Positions 24,554 to 35,262 of a stretch of DNA of 64,000 bases are shown here, one piece after another (within the stretch, counting starts at the first letter, position 1; each line of letters starts with the position of its first letter). The position numbers and the translations under genes are program-made. The notes under the pieces are model-generated. The model made no database searches, was not told where the DNA came from, and saw nothing but the letters and a program-made list of their open reading frames with translations. Location: the NCBI GenBank assembly GCA_949128115.1, contig OX421965.1, positions 36,079,681-36,143,680 on the forward strand, in the 5' to 3' direction. The DNA is from Anaspis maculata. Lineage: Eukaryota > Arthropoda > Insecta > Coleoptera > Scraptiidae.

Positions 24554-25249
24554 TTTTAGTTCTTGTTTTAGTTCTGAGAATTCGGCTGCGTAAAAAAGAT
24601 AGGTACCTACAGCTCTTTATGATTCGACTTTTTAAATTGGTCTTCCATAAATAATTCATAAACAGACTGAGATATTGGGCTGTAACTGACCAGAGATTTG
24701 ATTTGTATGAGAATTCACTAATTAGTCAAATTTCACTAAAATTCAATCAGTTCCAAAGTTGGACGGGGCTGAGGAATCGTAAAAAACTCCTGATATGAGA
24801 TAAGGGATCCAGACTTTTTTCTTTCGATTATTACTGAGACACTCTATTCGAGATTTGAAGTAATTTTTTCCGCTACAAAATGGCTGTCAAGTGCGGAGTG
24901 AAATGAGTGGTGACAACCGAACTGCCAATGACATCAAAGTAACATGATAATGGCAACCAATCATCATCAACGCATTCCACTTTCGGCAGCCATCTTGTGG
25001 TGGGAAAAATTGATTTAAATCGCGAATTGATTGAGGATTTTCGTGGCTACAGATAAGAGTGACAAAATGGCGCAACATTTGTAGGCTAGATTTGCCGTAC
25101 CCAACTTTTTTTGCCAAGAAAAAATCCAAATTTCCTTACTATAAATGACACGCCTTAACGTCATTGTCCTCAAAACTTAGTCAACCCAAAACCCTAATGC
25201 TGGGTTCTTACATTACGACAAAGCGTTAGCTGGCCCAAGAAAAGCAGAT

Positions 25250-25325
25250 TGCGGCAAAGAATCGATCATGGCACCATCACCACCCGCTTTTTGACGCAAA
25301 ACGCTACCCACTGAGCTACCAGTTA
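25250..25325 (-). mobile_element. tRNA-like sequence, SINE head or tRNA pseudogene
   Basis: On the minus strand, TAGCTCAGTGGGTAGCG (25302-25318) is a near-consensus tRNA D-arm and A box. GATCGATTC (25259-25267) is a degenerate B box at tRNA-like spacing, replacing the expected GGTTCGATTC. The anticodon region does not form a credible loop and the acceptor ends do not pair, so it is not a working tRNA. It is separate in sequence from the 12.4-kb and 13.4-kb heads. Confidence 0.6.
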
Positions 25326-25329
25326 CGAC

Positions 25330-26261
25330 TCCTTCGAGGTGAATAAGAGAATGAGCTTGATACGAAATTGCGCGATTGTATCGATCGACCGGCTAGACAC
25401 TTCCAATTCAAGTTGATTGGGTAAATTAATAAGTAGTAGGTATGTTATGTGCACAGAAATATCATGTACTTACAGTACTGTACAGTACAGTTAGTAGGCA
25501 ATTTACTAGTGGCATTTGTTTCACTATTATGAATATCTAAGTAAGTAGGTAGGTACCTAACAGTAAGCAACAACTACCTATAAGAATATTTCCAAGCATA
25601 GTTTGATTGACATTTGGTTCACTTGAAGCAATTTCATGACGATTATTTTCCATAATTTCCGTTGGCTGTCACAGTCAATTGAACCACCAGACATACACTC
25701 AACTTTACGAACATCCCAGACACAATAACTTATCAGCAAAAACTCTTTACTAGCAACCCTAATTCTTCTTCGAAATGTCAATTCTGACCGTGAAATTGTC
25801 ACTGGCATGGCATCGACTTTCTAAATATAAGCCGCAAGCATGACATTATTACCTACCGGATATAGGTCACTGTCACACGTCACAACTTGTACAATCATGT
25901 CCTTCCGCAATGTCGTCTTGTATTTTGTGCATCGTGTGTCTGGGAGTTGGAAATGATTATTTATTAAATGCGCTGGTGCGAGAGCTAAGCTCCCGATCGT
26001 GGCAAATTCATTTTGAAAACACAAAAAAAAAAGTGTCACGAGTTTATCGAGTCACTTGTGTGGAAGCGCAGCCACAAACCACTGAAAATATCATTGGCGC
26101 AGTTTTCCATTACCTAACCTGCTGTATGAATTCCACGTTTTCAATTAAAATAGCTCGCTAGAAATGAAATGAAAACGATTCGCTTGGTAAGATTTACCCT
26201 TCTGAAAAAAAAGTCGCAGAGTGAAAATATATCCGGCGGTTGCTATTTCAACAGTAATTGA
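25330..26261. other. Unassigned DNA
   Basis: Frames at 25578-25808 and 25821-26039 (minus) and 25910-26161 (plus) overlap without recognisable motifs. ACTGTACAGT and TAGGTACCTA palindromic words occur near 25479 and 25547. Confidence 0.45.
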
Positions 26262-27115
26262 TTGTGCATTAGGGATGGGCGATATTTCACGAACTGTGAT
26301 TCAATCACTGATATCACTCAATCACGAATAACGGATGTTACTAATTTTCCTCTAACCCGGTGATCGCCGTGATCACCGTGATCGCTGTGATTGACCGAAA
26401 ATCCGAAATAATTGGGCGCCTTGGCTTCTTCCGTTCCTTGTGAACGCCTTTTTTCCAAAGCAGGCCAAATCTTATCCGATCGCAGGAACAGACTTAGTGA
26501 TGGTAAAGCCCAAATGTTATTATTTCTTAATGCAAATGTGAAACTTTAAATTTTTACCCTTGTTCAACAGTTTATAATACTTATTTTAGTTTTATACCTA
26601 CGTTTATCCATATTTCTTGTTTGTGAATTCAAATTAAATTCTTATCTTTGTTCAACAGTTTATAATATATTAATTAGTTTATATACCTACGTTCATCAAT
26701 ATTTCTTGTTTGTGAATTCAAATGTGAACCTCTTAAACATCCATTTTTTGTTCATACTTCATAGTTTATAAAATGTTTAAATATAAAATTTTGCAAATAA
26801 TTAATCTCCGATCTCGATACTGAACGTAGCTACCTCTATATTTTTTTCCAAATTTGATTTGAAATTAACCTGATGTATGGTATATGGCATGTCAGTTTCA
26901 GTAGGTACGTCCACTTTCTGTAACATATTGAGCAGACATGGTTTTTCGGCACCGAAAATTTAAAATCCTATTTGGAAAAAAAAATTGGCGCCTTCAAAAG
27001 CCCCCCCCCCTCTGTCAATCACAGTAACAGTTTAAAATCACTGATACTAAACGATCGCTGTGATTGATATCACAGTGATCGAAAAATCACGATATCGCTC
27101 ATCCCTATTGTGCAT
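26262..27115. mobile_element. hAT-type non-autonomous element with 8-bp target duplication
   Basis: The element 26270-27107 (838 bp) begins TAGGGATGGGCGATAT and ends ATATCGCTCATCCCTA. TTGTGCAT flanks it at 26262-26269 and 27108-27115. TAGGGATG ends with an 8-bp duplication are classic for the Ac-like branch of hAT. Subterminal GTGATCGC-type words cluster at both ends (26360-26395 and 27053-27090), as expected for transposase-binding repeats. The interior has an 88-bp tandem repeat (starts 26561, 26649 and a partial unit near 26746). There is no coding capacity. Confidence 0.9.
26561..26770. repeat. 88-bp tandem repeat inside the hAT element
   Basis: Units begin TGTTCAACAGTTTATAAT at 26561 and 26649, each ending TCTTGTTTGTGAATTCAAAT. 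A weaker third start, TTGTTCATACTTCATAGTTT, follows near 26747. Confidence 0.85.
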
Positions 27116-27489
27116 TGCTGAAATAATGGGGGAGCCCTCTTTTATCTCTTCATCTGGAGGAATAAGGCGTGCGCTGCTGCTGCTGGCTAAGCTGCTGACC
27201 CTATATTGGTTTCATATTCTGGGCACTTCTTGTTTGACTTGAGTGCTTAGATAAACACATCCTTTTTGGTCGGAAGACTCGGAAGATAGCTCTTATTTAT
27301 GGACCAAGTACAGAATAGAGAGTGGCCAGGGTCGAACTGGGGTAGTGTGCTTTTGACGGCCAATTGACCTTGGCTATTTTGTGTTTTTTAAGAAGATCAT
27401 CATTACACCTTCGACAGGGAAGAGAAAGTACATAATATAGTGATGATGCAGACATCTTTTTTGAGATTTCGTCGAATGCATCTATTTTA
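27116..27489. other. Unassigned DNA
   Basis: No motif was found in this short stretch. The frame starting 27060 runs out of the hAT element's right end and is an artefact. Confidence 0.5.
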
Positions 27490-27810
27490 GGTCACTAAAT
27501 GCGATTAGCACCATTTCCAGAATAATGTCTTTCTGTAGGTCTGTGTGTCTGTCTCGAGGTCTGTCTGTAATCTTTTACGACAACTGGCGTACCGTCCATC
27601 CGATTAACTTGGAAATTTTGAAACTTGGAATTTGTTTTGCAGCTGTATTTAGTTTGGTCCTGGGATGTGTTGTGTGTGATCTTCCACGATGACTGTCGAA
27701 CCATTGACCCAATCGACTCGAAATTTGGTGTGCAGGCATGGTTTCTCCGTGGATTGACCGGATCAGTTTTTGGCTGTCATCTGTCAAGCAAAACTGTCAC
27801 TATCAACGAA
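27490..27810 (-). repeat. Dispersed repeat with ACAG tail, copy 2
   Basis: Read on the minus strand, this matches the 19490 and 43125 family: CATGCCTGCACACCAAATTT, GTCGATTGGGTCAATGG and an ACAGAC tract near 27540-27570. A second, weaker copy of the GTCGA block near 27570-27600 suggests a local duplication. Confidence 0.6.
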
Positions 27811-27928
27811 TGACAAAAGCTATATCTTACGGAACTTAACTTGCAATATGTAATTTGAAAGCTCTTGAAAACTGTATTTAGAACAGTTGAAAGTATTGCG
27901 CTATCTGTAATCTGTCAAATAATAAAAA

Positions 27929-28243
27929 ATGTTGAAGTTCAAAACTTTACAATTCAATTATTCAAACTCTATCTTGATGGACTGGAACCAAATTCGGCAG
28001 GAAGCAACACAACCAAAGAATCAAATTAATGCTGAAGTTGAAGTTTCCCATAATTCACCAGACGAGCGCTATGAATTTTCAAAGTTTGGCCTGGCCGATT
28101 TCAGCCGGGCTTGCCTGTTCGCTCGGCTTTTGGCCCATTCAATTTCTTCAACAACCAAACTGGTACGTTTTTGTTCTGGATGTATATATGTCAAAGTGAC
28201 AGCATGGATGCTGTTCTCAGTTTGTTTTTTCGTGTCTTCTTGA
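27929..28243 (+). repeat. Dispersed repeat with coding-like similarity, copy B
   Basis: The plus-strand frame of 104 codons begins LKFKTLQFNYSNS after its first Met and includes MDWNQIRQEATQPKNQI and RYEF. The minus-strand sequence at 13051-13320 aligns with it as DNA and as peptide. Substitutions between the two copies include several synonymous ones, but indels follow the RYEF block. The protein family is not recognised. Confidence 0.5.
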
Positions 28244-28775
28244 ATCATTGAGGGCAACAGTGTGCCCCGATCCGTTGTGTCTTCAAGTATTGTTTGGGGC
28301 TCAGTAAGCCCCCTTGTGTTTTCTGTAGCTTCAGCAACTTCAGTATGCCCATCCCGTTGACGTATACGTGCAAGCTCTAATGTTTGCGGTTCTCTTGTAT
28401 GATTCGGTACCAGGGCACCATGGTGTCTTCCTGCTGCTCAAAGCCCTGATGAGGCCCCCACTTGTGACTATCAGATTTTGCGGTTTCAGGCCAAAGCGGC
28501 GTCCTAGTATCTTCTTGGGTTGGTTGAAGCCTTATAGGTTCCCTGGTGTCTATGCGTGTCCCTTGGAGCCCCACTGACCATCTTTCTCGTTTTTTAGTTT
28601 CCAGAAATATTGTGCCGTCAGGTGTGGTTCGAACCTAACCTTCTGATGAGCTCGAAGCCTCATTTTATGTCGTTTGGGGCCCTGAAGTGCAAATGATAAG
28701 AACTTTGCCCCAGGTATTTAACCCGTGAACCAGTTCTCACCAATTATTTTTAACTAATAGGTAGTTGGTTTCTGG
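28244..28775. other. Degenerate repeat-like region, unassigned
   Basis: GGTGTCT- or TATCTTC-type words recur at irregular spacing of about 40-70 bp (near 28432, 28508 and 28545), interleaved with GGCCCC or GGAGCCC words. In the minus frame 28377-28574 this gives recurring EDT or IDT residues. This may be a decayed minisatellite. I cannot name a gene. Confidence 0.35.
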
Positions 28776-28779
28776 AAAT

Positions 28780-29035
28780 TTTCCAACTATTTTTCGTCCC
28801 ATTTCCCGATTTTTTTCTGTTGAAGAACAACCTTCTCTCTATGAAACTGAATGTTCTGACGGATGAGGTTCTACAGCGTCTTGAAACTCCTTGAACCGCA
28901 GTGCTTTATTGTGATGTGTGTATGCAAGTTAGTCTTCCTGGATGGTCGCTCGACTTGGTCAATTTTTTGTTTTTTTAGTCTCCTCTCCCCGGAGGGACGC
29001 CTAAATCGAAATCATTACTGACATCTCTGGATACC
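28780..29035 (-). repeat. Dispersed repeat, inverted copy
   Basis: This is the complement of the family copy at 21105-21370, with matching blocks CTTGAAACTCCTTGAA, GCACTG or CAGTGCTTTATTGTGATG, and GGATGGTCGCTCGACTTGG. The two copies are about 7.5 kb apart in opposite orientation. Confidence 0.7.
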
Positions 29036-31750
29036 GCCGCGCGCCGGGAAAGTTTTTTGTCGATTTTTTCATTACCATGAAAGTTTCTTAAATGTTTTAT
29101 TTAATTTCATGATTTTATAATGCATCCCAGTCCGGCCCTGCCGAGCGCATACCATCAAGCTCTTCCATAAGTGAATGAAAATGGTCAAACCTGTTGGAGG
29201 TCAATGTCTAAACGAAAGGAAGCGTGCTTTTTAATGTTTCCGGGGACGGAAACCAAACCAGTAGTAGACTACTCTTGATCTAATTACGTATGTGAGATTG
29301 CCTCAAGTCTCTTCTGCTGTTCATCGTATATATGAATTAGCCATTAGAAGTAGAGAGGGTTATGGCGCTCAGATAGGAGAACGATCGATTAATTTATTCC
29401 AGAGATGTGCATCTCTCAGCAACAGAGCAGAGCACTCGAAAATGAATTGGGGCGTGCCAGTGATGTTGAGGGATCCCTGATGGATCCAAAATTAATACGG
29501 CATCCGCAGCCACTGGAATGCAATTATTTTATAATTTCTGCGGATCCAAAGAGCCCACCTTGTAACTTGTAACTTGCGCAATCGTAATTGCATTAAACGA
29601 GGAGGACTCTGCTTTCACGCTCCATTCAAACTTGTACAAAATGCGATGATTGCTTTGTCTTTTTTTTTTGATAATACGAGAAAAGGGGTTTGGCAAGAGT
29701 ACAGGGTGATTTATACCGAAGAGTCATGATTTATGCACTTCGAGGGCGCAACGATTTTTCCTACCTTATTTTTTACTCGAGCTAGTAAGTTCATTTCAAA
29801 CAGAAAACTACTGTCACTCGTTAGGAAATTGAGTCCAATTTTATCTAAAAAAAGTCACAAGACCACAGGTTAGAGGATTTTGTTTTTGATATTATTGGGC
29901 CTGCTTTTTGAGTAACTAACTGGAAGTTGTTACAGTTGATTTTAAACAATTTAACGTAAATTTAAATAAAGCACGAGGTGATATTTTGTTGATGATGACA
30001 AAAAAAAATCTATCAATTTGTAAGCAGGTACCTACTTTAAGGATGGAATTCAAGTTTTTGACGTATTTTGGTTGGACCAACCGTCAAAACGGTAGAAAAA
30101 CAAGGATTTACATACTGTTATTGGCATTATATTATTCAAAAGTACATATTTCTTTTTGTAGCTCTTTTTCATGTACATATTAGGTTTCCATAATCATTTT
30201 CGAATAAGTCCAGGAATTCAAACGTAAAGGGTGAATAATGGGCAAAAATTAGGTATACCCATTCCGCTTGAAATTTTACAGAACTACTATAGTTCGTTGA
30301 GGTGGCTTCATTGAACATCATTGTTTTCGTCTATCTGTTACGAAGATTCCATTTTACAGAGAAATCAAGCCAGCAATAATCCATCAAATTCTGATTTGTG
30401 TCAATGAGAAATGGAAAAAATGAATGCCATGAAAGTAAAGGGGTGGGCAACTCCAATACTTTGGGTCGCACCAAGAACTTTTTCAGTTTAAATATGGCAT
30501 CGACCGTTTCGCATTGTTCAAATCAATCCCAATCTTGATCGGACTCGAACCAAATCAACCCGCGAACTTCGACGAACGCCCTCAAAATATTCACGCCAAA
30601 GCGGACCATCAATTAAGATTTGATAAAATCGATGGTTCAGGTAGGTATCGAAAAACGTACGTTTTTGCAAACGTACCTACCTAACGAGCACCTGCAGCAC
30701 GGTCTATAATTTGAATCTACACTTTTTTTTCATGGAACAAAATCATTCAAGCGCCAAATATAAACGCTAGGTGAGCTGCTCGTCTCTGGCTCGCTGATGC
30801 CGTGTAATGGCATTCAATTTTTAATTTCTGTCGAATGCATTTTTTGACCTATTTCCAATGGATTCAAATGGATACGGAGGCCTGGCTAGTGTTTAGCTTT
30901 CCAGTTTCCACGAGCTTTTGTCGCGTGAGTACACATTAAGCGCCTGGTTCAAAAGGCACAAATTTCCGTTATTTCCGCTATCCAGCCAGCAGTAGTGGGT
31001 GTTGCCGATTGTCCGGCCATCCATTTATCCCGCATCCATCGATTTTTGACGGTTAAGGGTAATGCATAACGCAAAACTAACATGACGTTCGAATTTGGCA
31101 TCATTGGATCACTCGGCTGTTTGAGTATGTTAATGTGGAATAACAAGGAGGGCAAATATTTGGTGCTGCCCAAAAACTTCACGAGGGTCTAAACTTGTAG
31201 GAGTTGTACTATCTCGAAGGATGGCTGACGTAGTACATATGCCATTTCAACCTCGGCACTCGGGCAAAGGATTTCCTCTATAATTATCGAGATATTTTAA
31301 ACGAAGAGATTTAAGCCACATCCACATTTAATTGAGTTGTGATAGGTACCCCTGACACGACTTCTGTCTTCTGTCTGTATAAGCGCTCATTTTCCCGACT
31401 AGACAGTAGACACTACGAGACACTACACTCTATTCCATTTAAGAATACAGTGTACATTTGAATCGGGAGTATGAGGCAAGTTTACACTGCACTGCACTCT
31501 GCAACACTCATTCTAATTGAGCATACAATCATCGCTTCGATTCGGGTTTGGCGGGTTTGCTACTGTAAACCAGGTTGTGCCGTGTATGCCATCTACTTTA
31601 TTCTTAAATAGGATAGAGTATAGTCCAGCAAGTTTTGTTACCATAAAAACAGCGGAGAAAAGCATGTAAGCTTTTTTAAGCCCGCTGAAAATCCATTTTT
31701 TTATCATCACCCATAAAGTATGTCATCAATAATCTATTCCTGAATTGCGA
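29036..31750. other. Unassigned DNA
   Basis: No gene or transposon was recognised. At 30640-30690 an inverted pair, AGGTAGGT...AAAACGTACGTTTTTG...ACCTACCT, makes a small nested palindrome. ACAGGGTGATTTATACC at 29701 resembles the ACAGGGTG end of mariner-like elements, but no partner end was found. Confidence 0.45.
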
Positions 31751-31754
31751 AAGC

Positions 31755-32948
31755 GATTTTCTAGTATAGTAGGTTCACTCCTACCGTGATTCTAGTAGGC
31801 TGGGTAAATTTCACAGTTTGACATTGTAGACTTAACGTCCAACTGCCTAGTGTGCGTCTGAGCGTCTGGCCTCGAAATATAGGTTATGTTGGTGTGTTGT
31901 TGACTGTTGCTGTCAAAAATTAAAAAAATTATGAAATTACTTTGCAAATTGTATGAAGTGGATGTACCTGTACCGTATGATTAAAAACTTTTCTACTTGC
32001 GGTAGGCTGTGGCTTGGCCAAAATCAGCCTCGTTTGCCTGCCAATGACCAGGCCACAGCCTACCGCAAGTAGAAAAGTTTTTGATCATACGGTACTTCAT
32101 GCTTGACAATTTCCGCAAATTTCTTGTTCCAGTACGATGTCCTCTGAGCAGTGAAATCAAGTATTCTCTCAACGCCGATAAATCTATCCACACAAAAATT
32201 GGACGATTTGTAGCTTTCCCGTCTATCAAAGTATGGGTGTACTTTTTTGAAAAACCAGGAATAGTGCACAATGCCTCCATATCATGTGGTTTTCTAAAAT
32301 AAATTCACGTCTCCCCTCCAAAGCTGAACGATAAGAGAGTTCATGCTACCTACTCCGCTCATTTTCTCCCGGAAGTGAGTTCTTATGGCACCCTCAAGGG
32401 CTTCAAAATGGGTACTGGACGTTTTTGTTCGACACAAGCCGAGGCACAAACACAGTTTTCACAGTAATGAGCATATTTCCACCCGATTTTCGTTAAACTC
32501 GTGATTTTCAGTCTATTTAACATAAGCGGCAATGTTAATGTTGTCAAGCTTGAACTATCAAACATCAGTGCAACTTTGATCGGTTTCTTTGTCCTTCTTT
32601 ATGTATAGTACTGTGGCGCTTTTCTTGAGGAAACAGGACGAAATTAAAACTTTTTTTTTAATTATAGTCGTATAATGCAATGTTTCGCCCTAATTTAGGG
32701 CTTCGTCAGGCTAAAAATGAAAATACAGATTAACAATCACCAACAAGATGTGGGAGGGCTTACCAAAATACAAAATTGCAAAGTCAAAGGCATAATATGG
32801 AGATAGAGACGAGACCAATGCACCTCGGCCAAATTATGTATTATTATATGTCAAATAATTATGATTATTTCAAATTAAGAAACTTAGAAACAAAATCTCA
32901 CACCCGACGAGAATCACGGTAGGAGTGAACCTACTATAGAAAAAATTC
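31755..32948. mobile_element. Inverted-repeat element of about 1.2 kb
   Basis: A perfect 29-bp inverted pair, 31765-31793 and 32910-32938 (core GTAGGTTCACTCCTACCGTG), bounds a 1.2-kb segment, with weaker pairing outside it. Inside are a near-perfect hairpin (31970-32095) and a GGGCGAAAC/GTTTCGCCC-type dyad near 32683-32712. There is no transposase and no clear target duplication. It may be a non-autonomous DNA element. Confidence 0.6.
31970..32095. repeat. Near-perfect 44-bp hairpin with 38-base loop
   Basis: The arms 31970-32013 and 32052-32095 pair at 43 of 44 positions and begin GTACCGTATGAT. The loop is 32014-32051. A transcript would fold into a stem of miRNA-precursor or siRNA-hairpin size, but there is no sign that it is transcribed. 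Confidence 0.85.
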
Positions 32949-33091
32949 TGCTTAAACCACGGTTGAGAAAACCATCACAACTTCGGTGCGTTGTACTTCT
33001 CAGTTGTGCTTTGACGCCTCGGCTACAGGTGTCCCGAAATAATTACAACAAAATTCACAGGAAGATAGAAAATTGACAAATAAGTGGACTT

Positions 33092-33503
<412 letters not shown>

Positions 33504-33940
33504 AATTCCCCTTATTTTCCAATTATTTTCAATTTTGAGACACCCTGTCTCCTACAATCTTGATATTCTTCTACTGAACTATTACATTCCTTCACTCGAC
33601 CCTGATATTCTGTTACTAAAATGTCAAATACGTAGCCTAATATCAAGGGTTAGAGTTGTCCAGTCAGCATGCACACTTTTGTGGGGCAAATACTGGCTTA
33701 TAAATTGAGGTAGAGGGATGAATCAAAAAGCAAAAGAAAGCTCATTCTATGCCATTGTTCACCATATGATAAGTTTCGGGAGAAATTATCTTTTTCCAAT
33801 AGACACTGCAATGCAATACAAAGGCTTCCAAAATATTTTGTTTTTCGACTCACCCTGTAATAAACTCCGCTTGTTGCTATTTCCGTCCAAATTCATTCCG
33901 AATGACTCAAGAATGTTTTGGAAATTTGACAGGTTTCATT
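33504..33940. other. Unassigned DNA
   Basis: ACACCCTGTCTCC (33540) and TCACCCTGTAATAA (33850) resemble mariner-type element ends. No complete element was delimited. Confidence 0.4.
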
Positions 33941-33944
33941 TTAC

Positions 33945-34145
33945 GTGACAATAGATGCCCAGTTGTTTTCTAGACGTTTGATCGCGAGAAATGGGGACAC
34001 GAATTGGCTGGCCAGATCACCCGATCTAACGCCGTCAGAACACAAAAGATCTTATAGGCCGCCGAGTCTCGGACATGGAGCTCCCATTCGCCTGTCAAGT
34101 GACATTTGCGTCACTTTTGTCTTGTTGAAAGTGTGTCTAGCCTCC
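33945..34145 (+). pseudogene. Mariner-like transposase fragment
   Basis: The frame contains RNGDTNWLARSPDLTPSEH. This resembles the GD.NW..RSPDLTP block of mariner transposases, where the Asp of PDLTP is part of the catalytic region. The expected FFLWG continuation is not in frame and the rest of the protein is missing, so only a remnant of 25-30 residues is supported. The flanking CACCCTGTA words are consistent with a decayed mariner copy. Confidence 0.5.
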
Positions 34146-34169
34146 AAAAGACAAATGCCATGATTTCAT

Positions 34170-35040
34170 CACGGCTAAATTCGCTCGCCTGGAGGGCCTG
34201 TGCATCCCAGCTGGCTTCCGTATTCGTATTCATTCAATTTTTCATGTGACTTGAGTCAGAGTGTGTTCTGATCAGGTTTTCTGTTTCAGCGGCACCACCC
34301 CCCGACGTGGTTTCCCCCTCGAATCGTTGTCAAGCGCTGGAGGCACCAGAAAACTAGAATAGTGGTACCCGATCCGATCAGTGCTTTCAGGCAAGAAGCA
34401 GTTGGTTGTGCCCTCAGCAGGAGGCTGCCACGCACCGGACCAGAGCAGCGCGACTGGGACGCGACCAGGAGCACTCGACTAGGAGATGTCACCTCCTGCA
34501 ACCGCAGGAACTGCACCGGCCCTCCGGCTCTGCTTCAAAAGGGAAGTCCCGTTCACTTTATGTAGATCTAAGCAGTTGATCAGCTAGATCCGTATCTTAT
34601 TATCGCATCGTATAGTACTTCTCTCCATTGGGGTGCAGCCCTCAGCCGGCACCATGTTGTATTTTCGAGAAAGTAATTTCTGTTCGTATTTTTTTTGGAA
34701 CTGGTAATATACTCAAGTCGAACGAACTTGCTGTGTTTTGCTTTCCAACCCAAGTCTCGTGTCCGTGTGTCTATAATAGTTCGATAGACGAATGCTACCC
34801 CCATCTGGAGGCCCTCTGTAAGCTGGCTCAACTAGCATTGCAGCAATCTTCGATCTTATATATTCACAATCTTCACTTTTATATACCGAGTGTTGATAAA
34901 TGAAAAAAAGCTCTCCGGCTTGTTGATAAATGTGTGATCACGGGCAGGCATAGGTCAGGCCAAAAGTCGCATCCCAGACATTCATAAACAACCTGTAATC
35001 AGACTTAGAAAATAGCGAAATAAAAATCTGCAGTGGGAGG
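34170..35040. other. Unassigned DNA with a GC-rich block
   Basis: The block 34287-34560 is clearly more GC-rich than its surroundings and follows TTTTCTGTTTCAG, which looks like a splice acceptor (ending at 34290). No frame through it carries a motif I recognise, and all three plus frames are interrupted. It may be an untranslated exon, a transposon 5' end or chance. Confidence 0.35.
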
Positions 35041-35262
35041 GTATGTACCTGATAAACTTTTTTTGACATTTGACTGAAAATCAAGTCATCTCATAAACCT
35101 AGTTGATATGTTAGATTTACGGAAATTGACGGAAATTGACGGACTACAACCCACGGAGCGGGGCTTTGGTAGTGAGTTATGGATGTCATTAATGAATCAG
35201 AAACGCATAGTTATTGTCAAAATTATTTAATAGGAATAGATAAACTACTCCGTGAGGTAAAC
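35040..35262 (+). repeat. Dispersed repeat, copy 1
   Basis: Shared with 59290-59517: GACTGAAAATCAAGTCATCT, CCCACGGAGCGGGGCTTTGG, AATCAGAAACGCATAG and ATTATTTAATAGGA, in the same order and orientation. This copy also has a short GGAAATTGAC duplication. Noncoding. Confidence 0.8.

Larger units (their letters stand above)
22410..25245. other. Unassigned DNA with local palindromes and one tandem duplication
   Basis: No gene was recognised. Items inside (the 23347 dyads, the 24001 duplication and the 22-bp palindrome near 24531) are listed separately. The frame at 22645-22842 shows no motif. Confidence 0.45.

Noticed and set aside
25250..25325. Possible functional tRNA gene
   Set aside because: The D-arm is good, but the B box is degenerate, the acceptor ends do not pair and the anticodon loop is not credible.
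31241..31500. Host promoter near short repeated CACTACAC or CACTGCACTC words
   Set aside because: Only low-complexity repetition is seen, with no TATA/initiator pair and no downstream exon.
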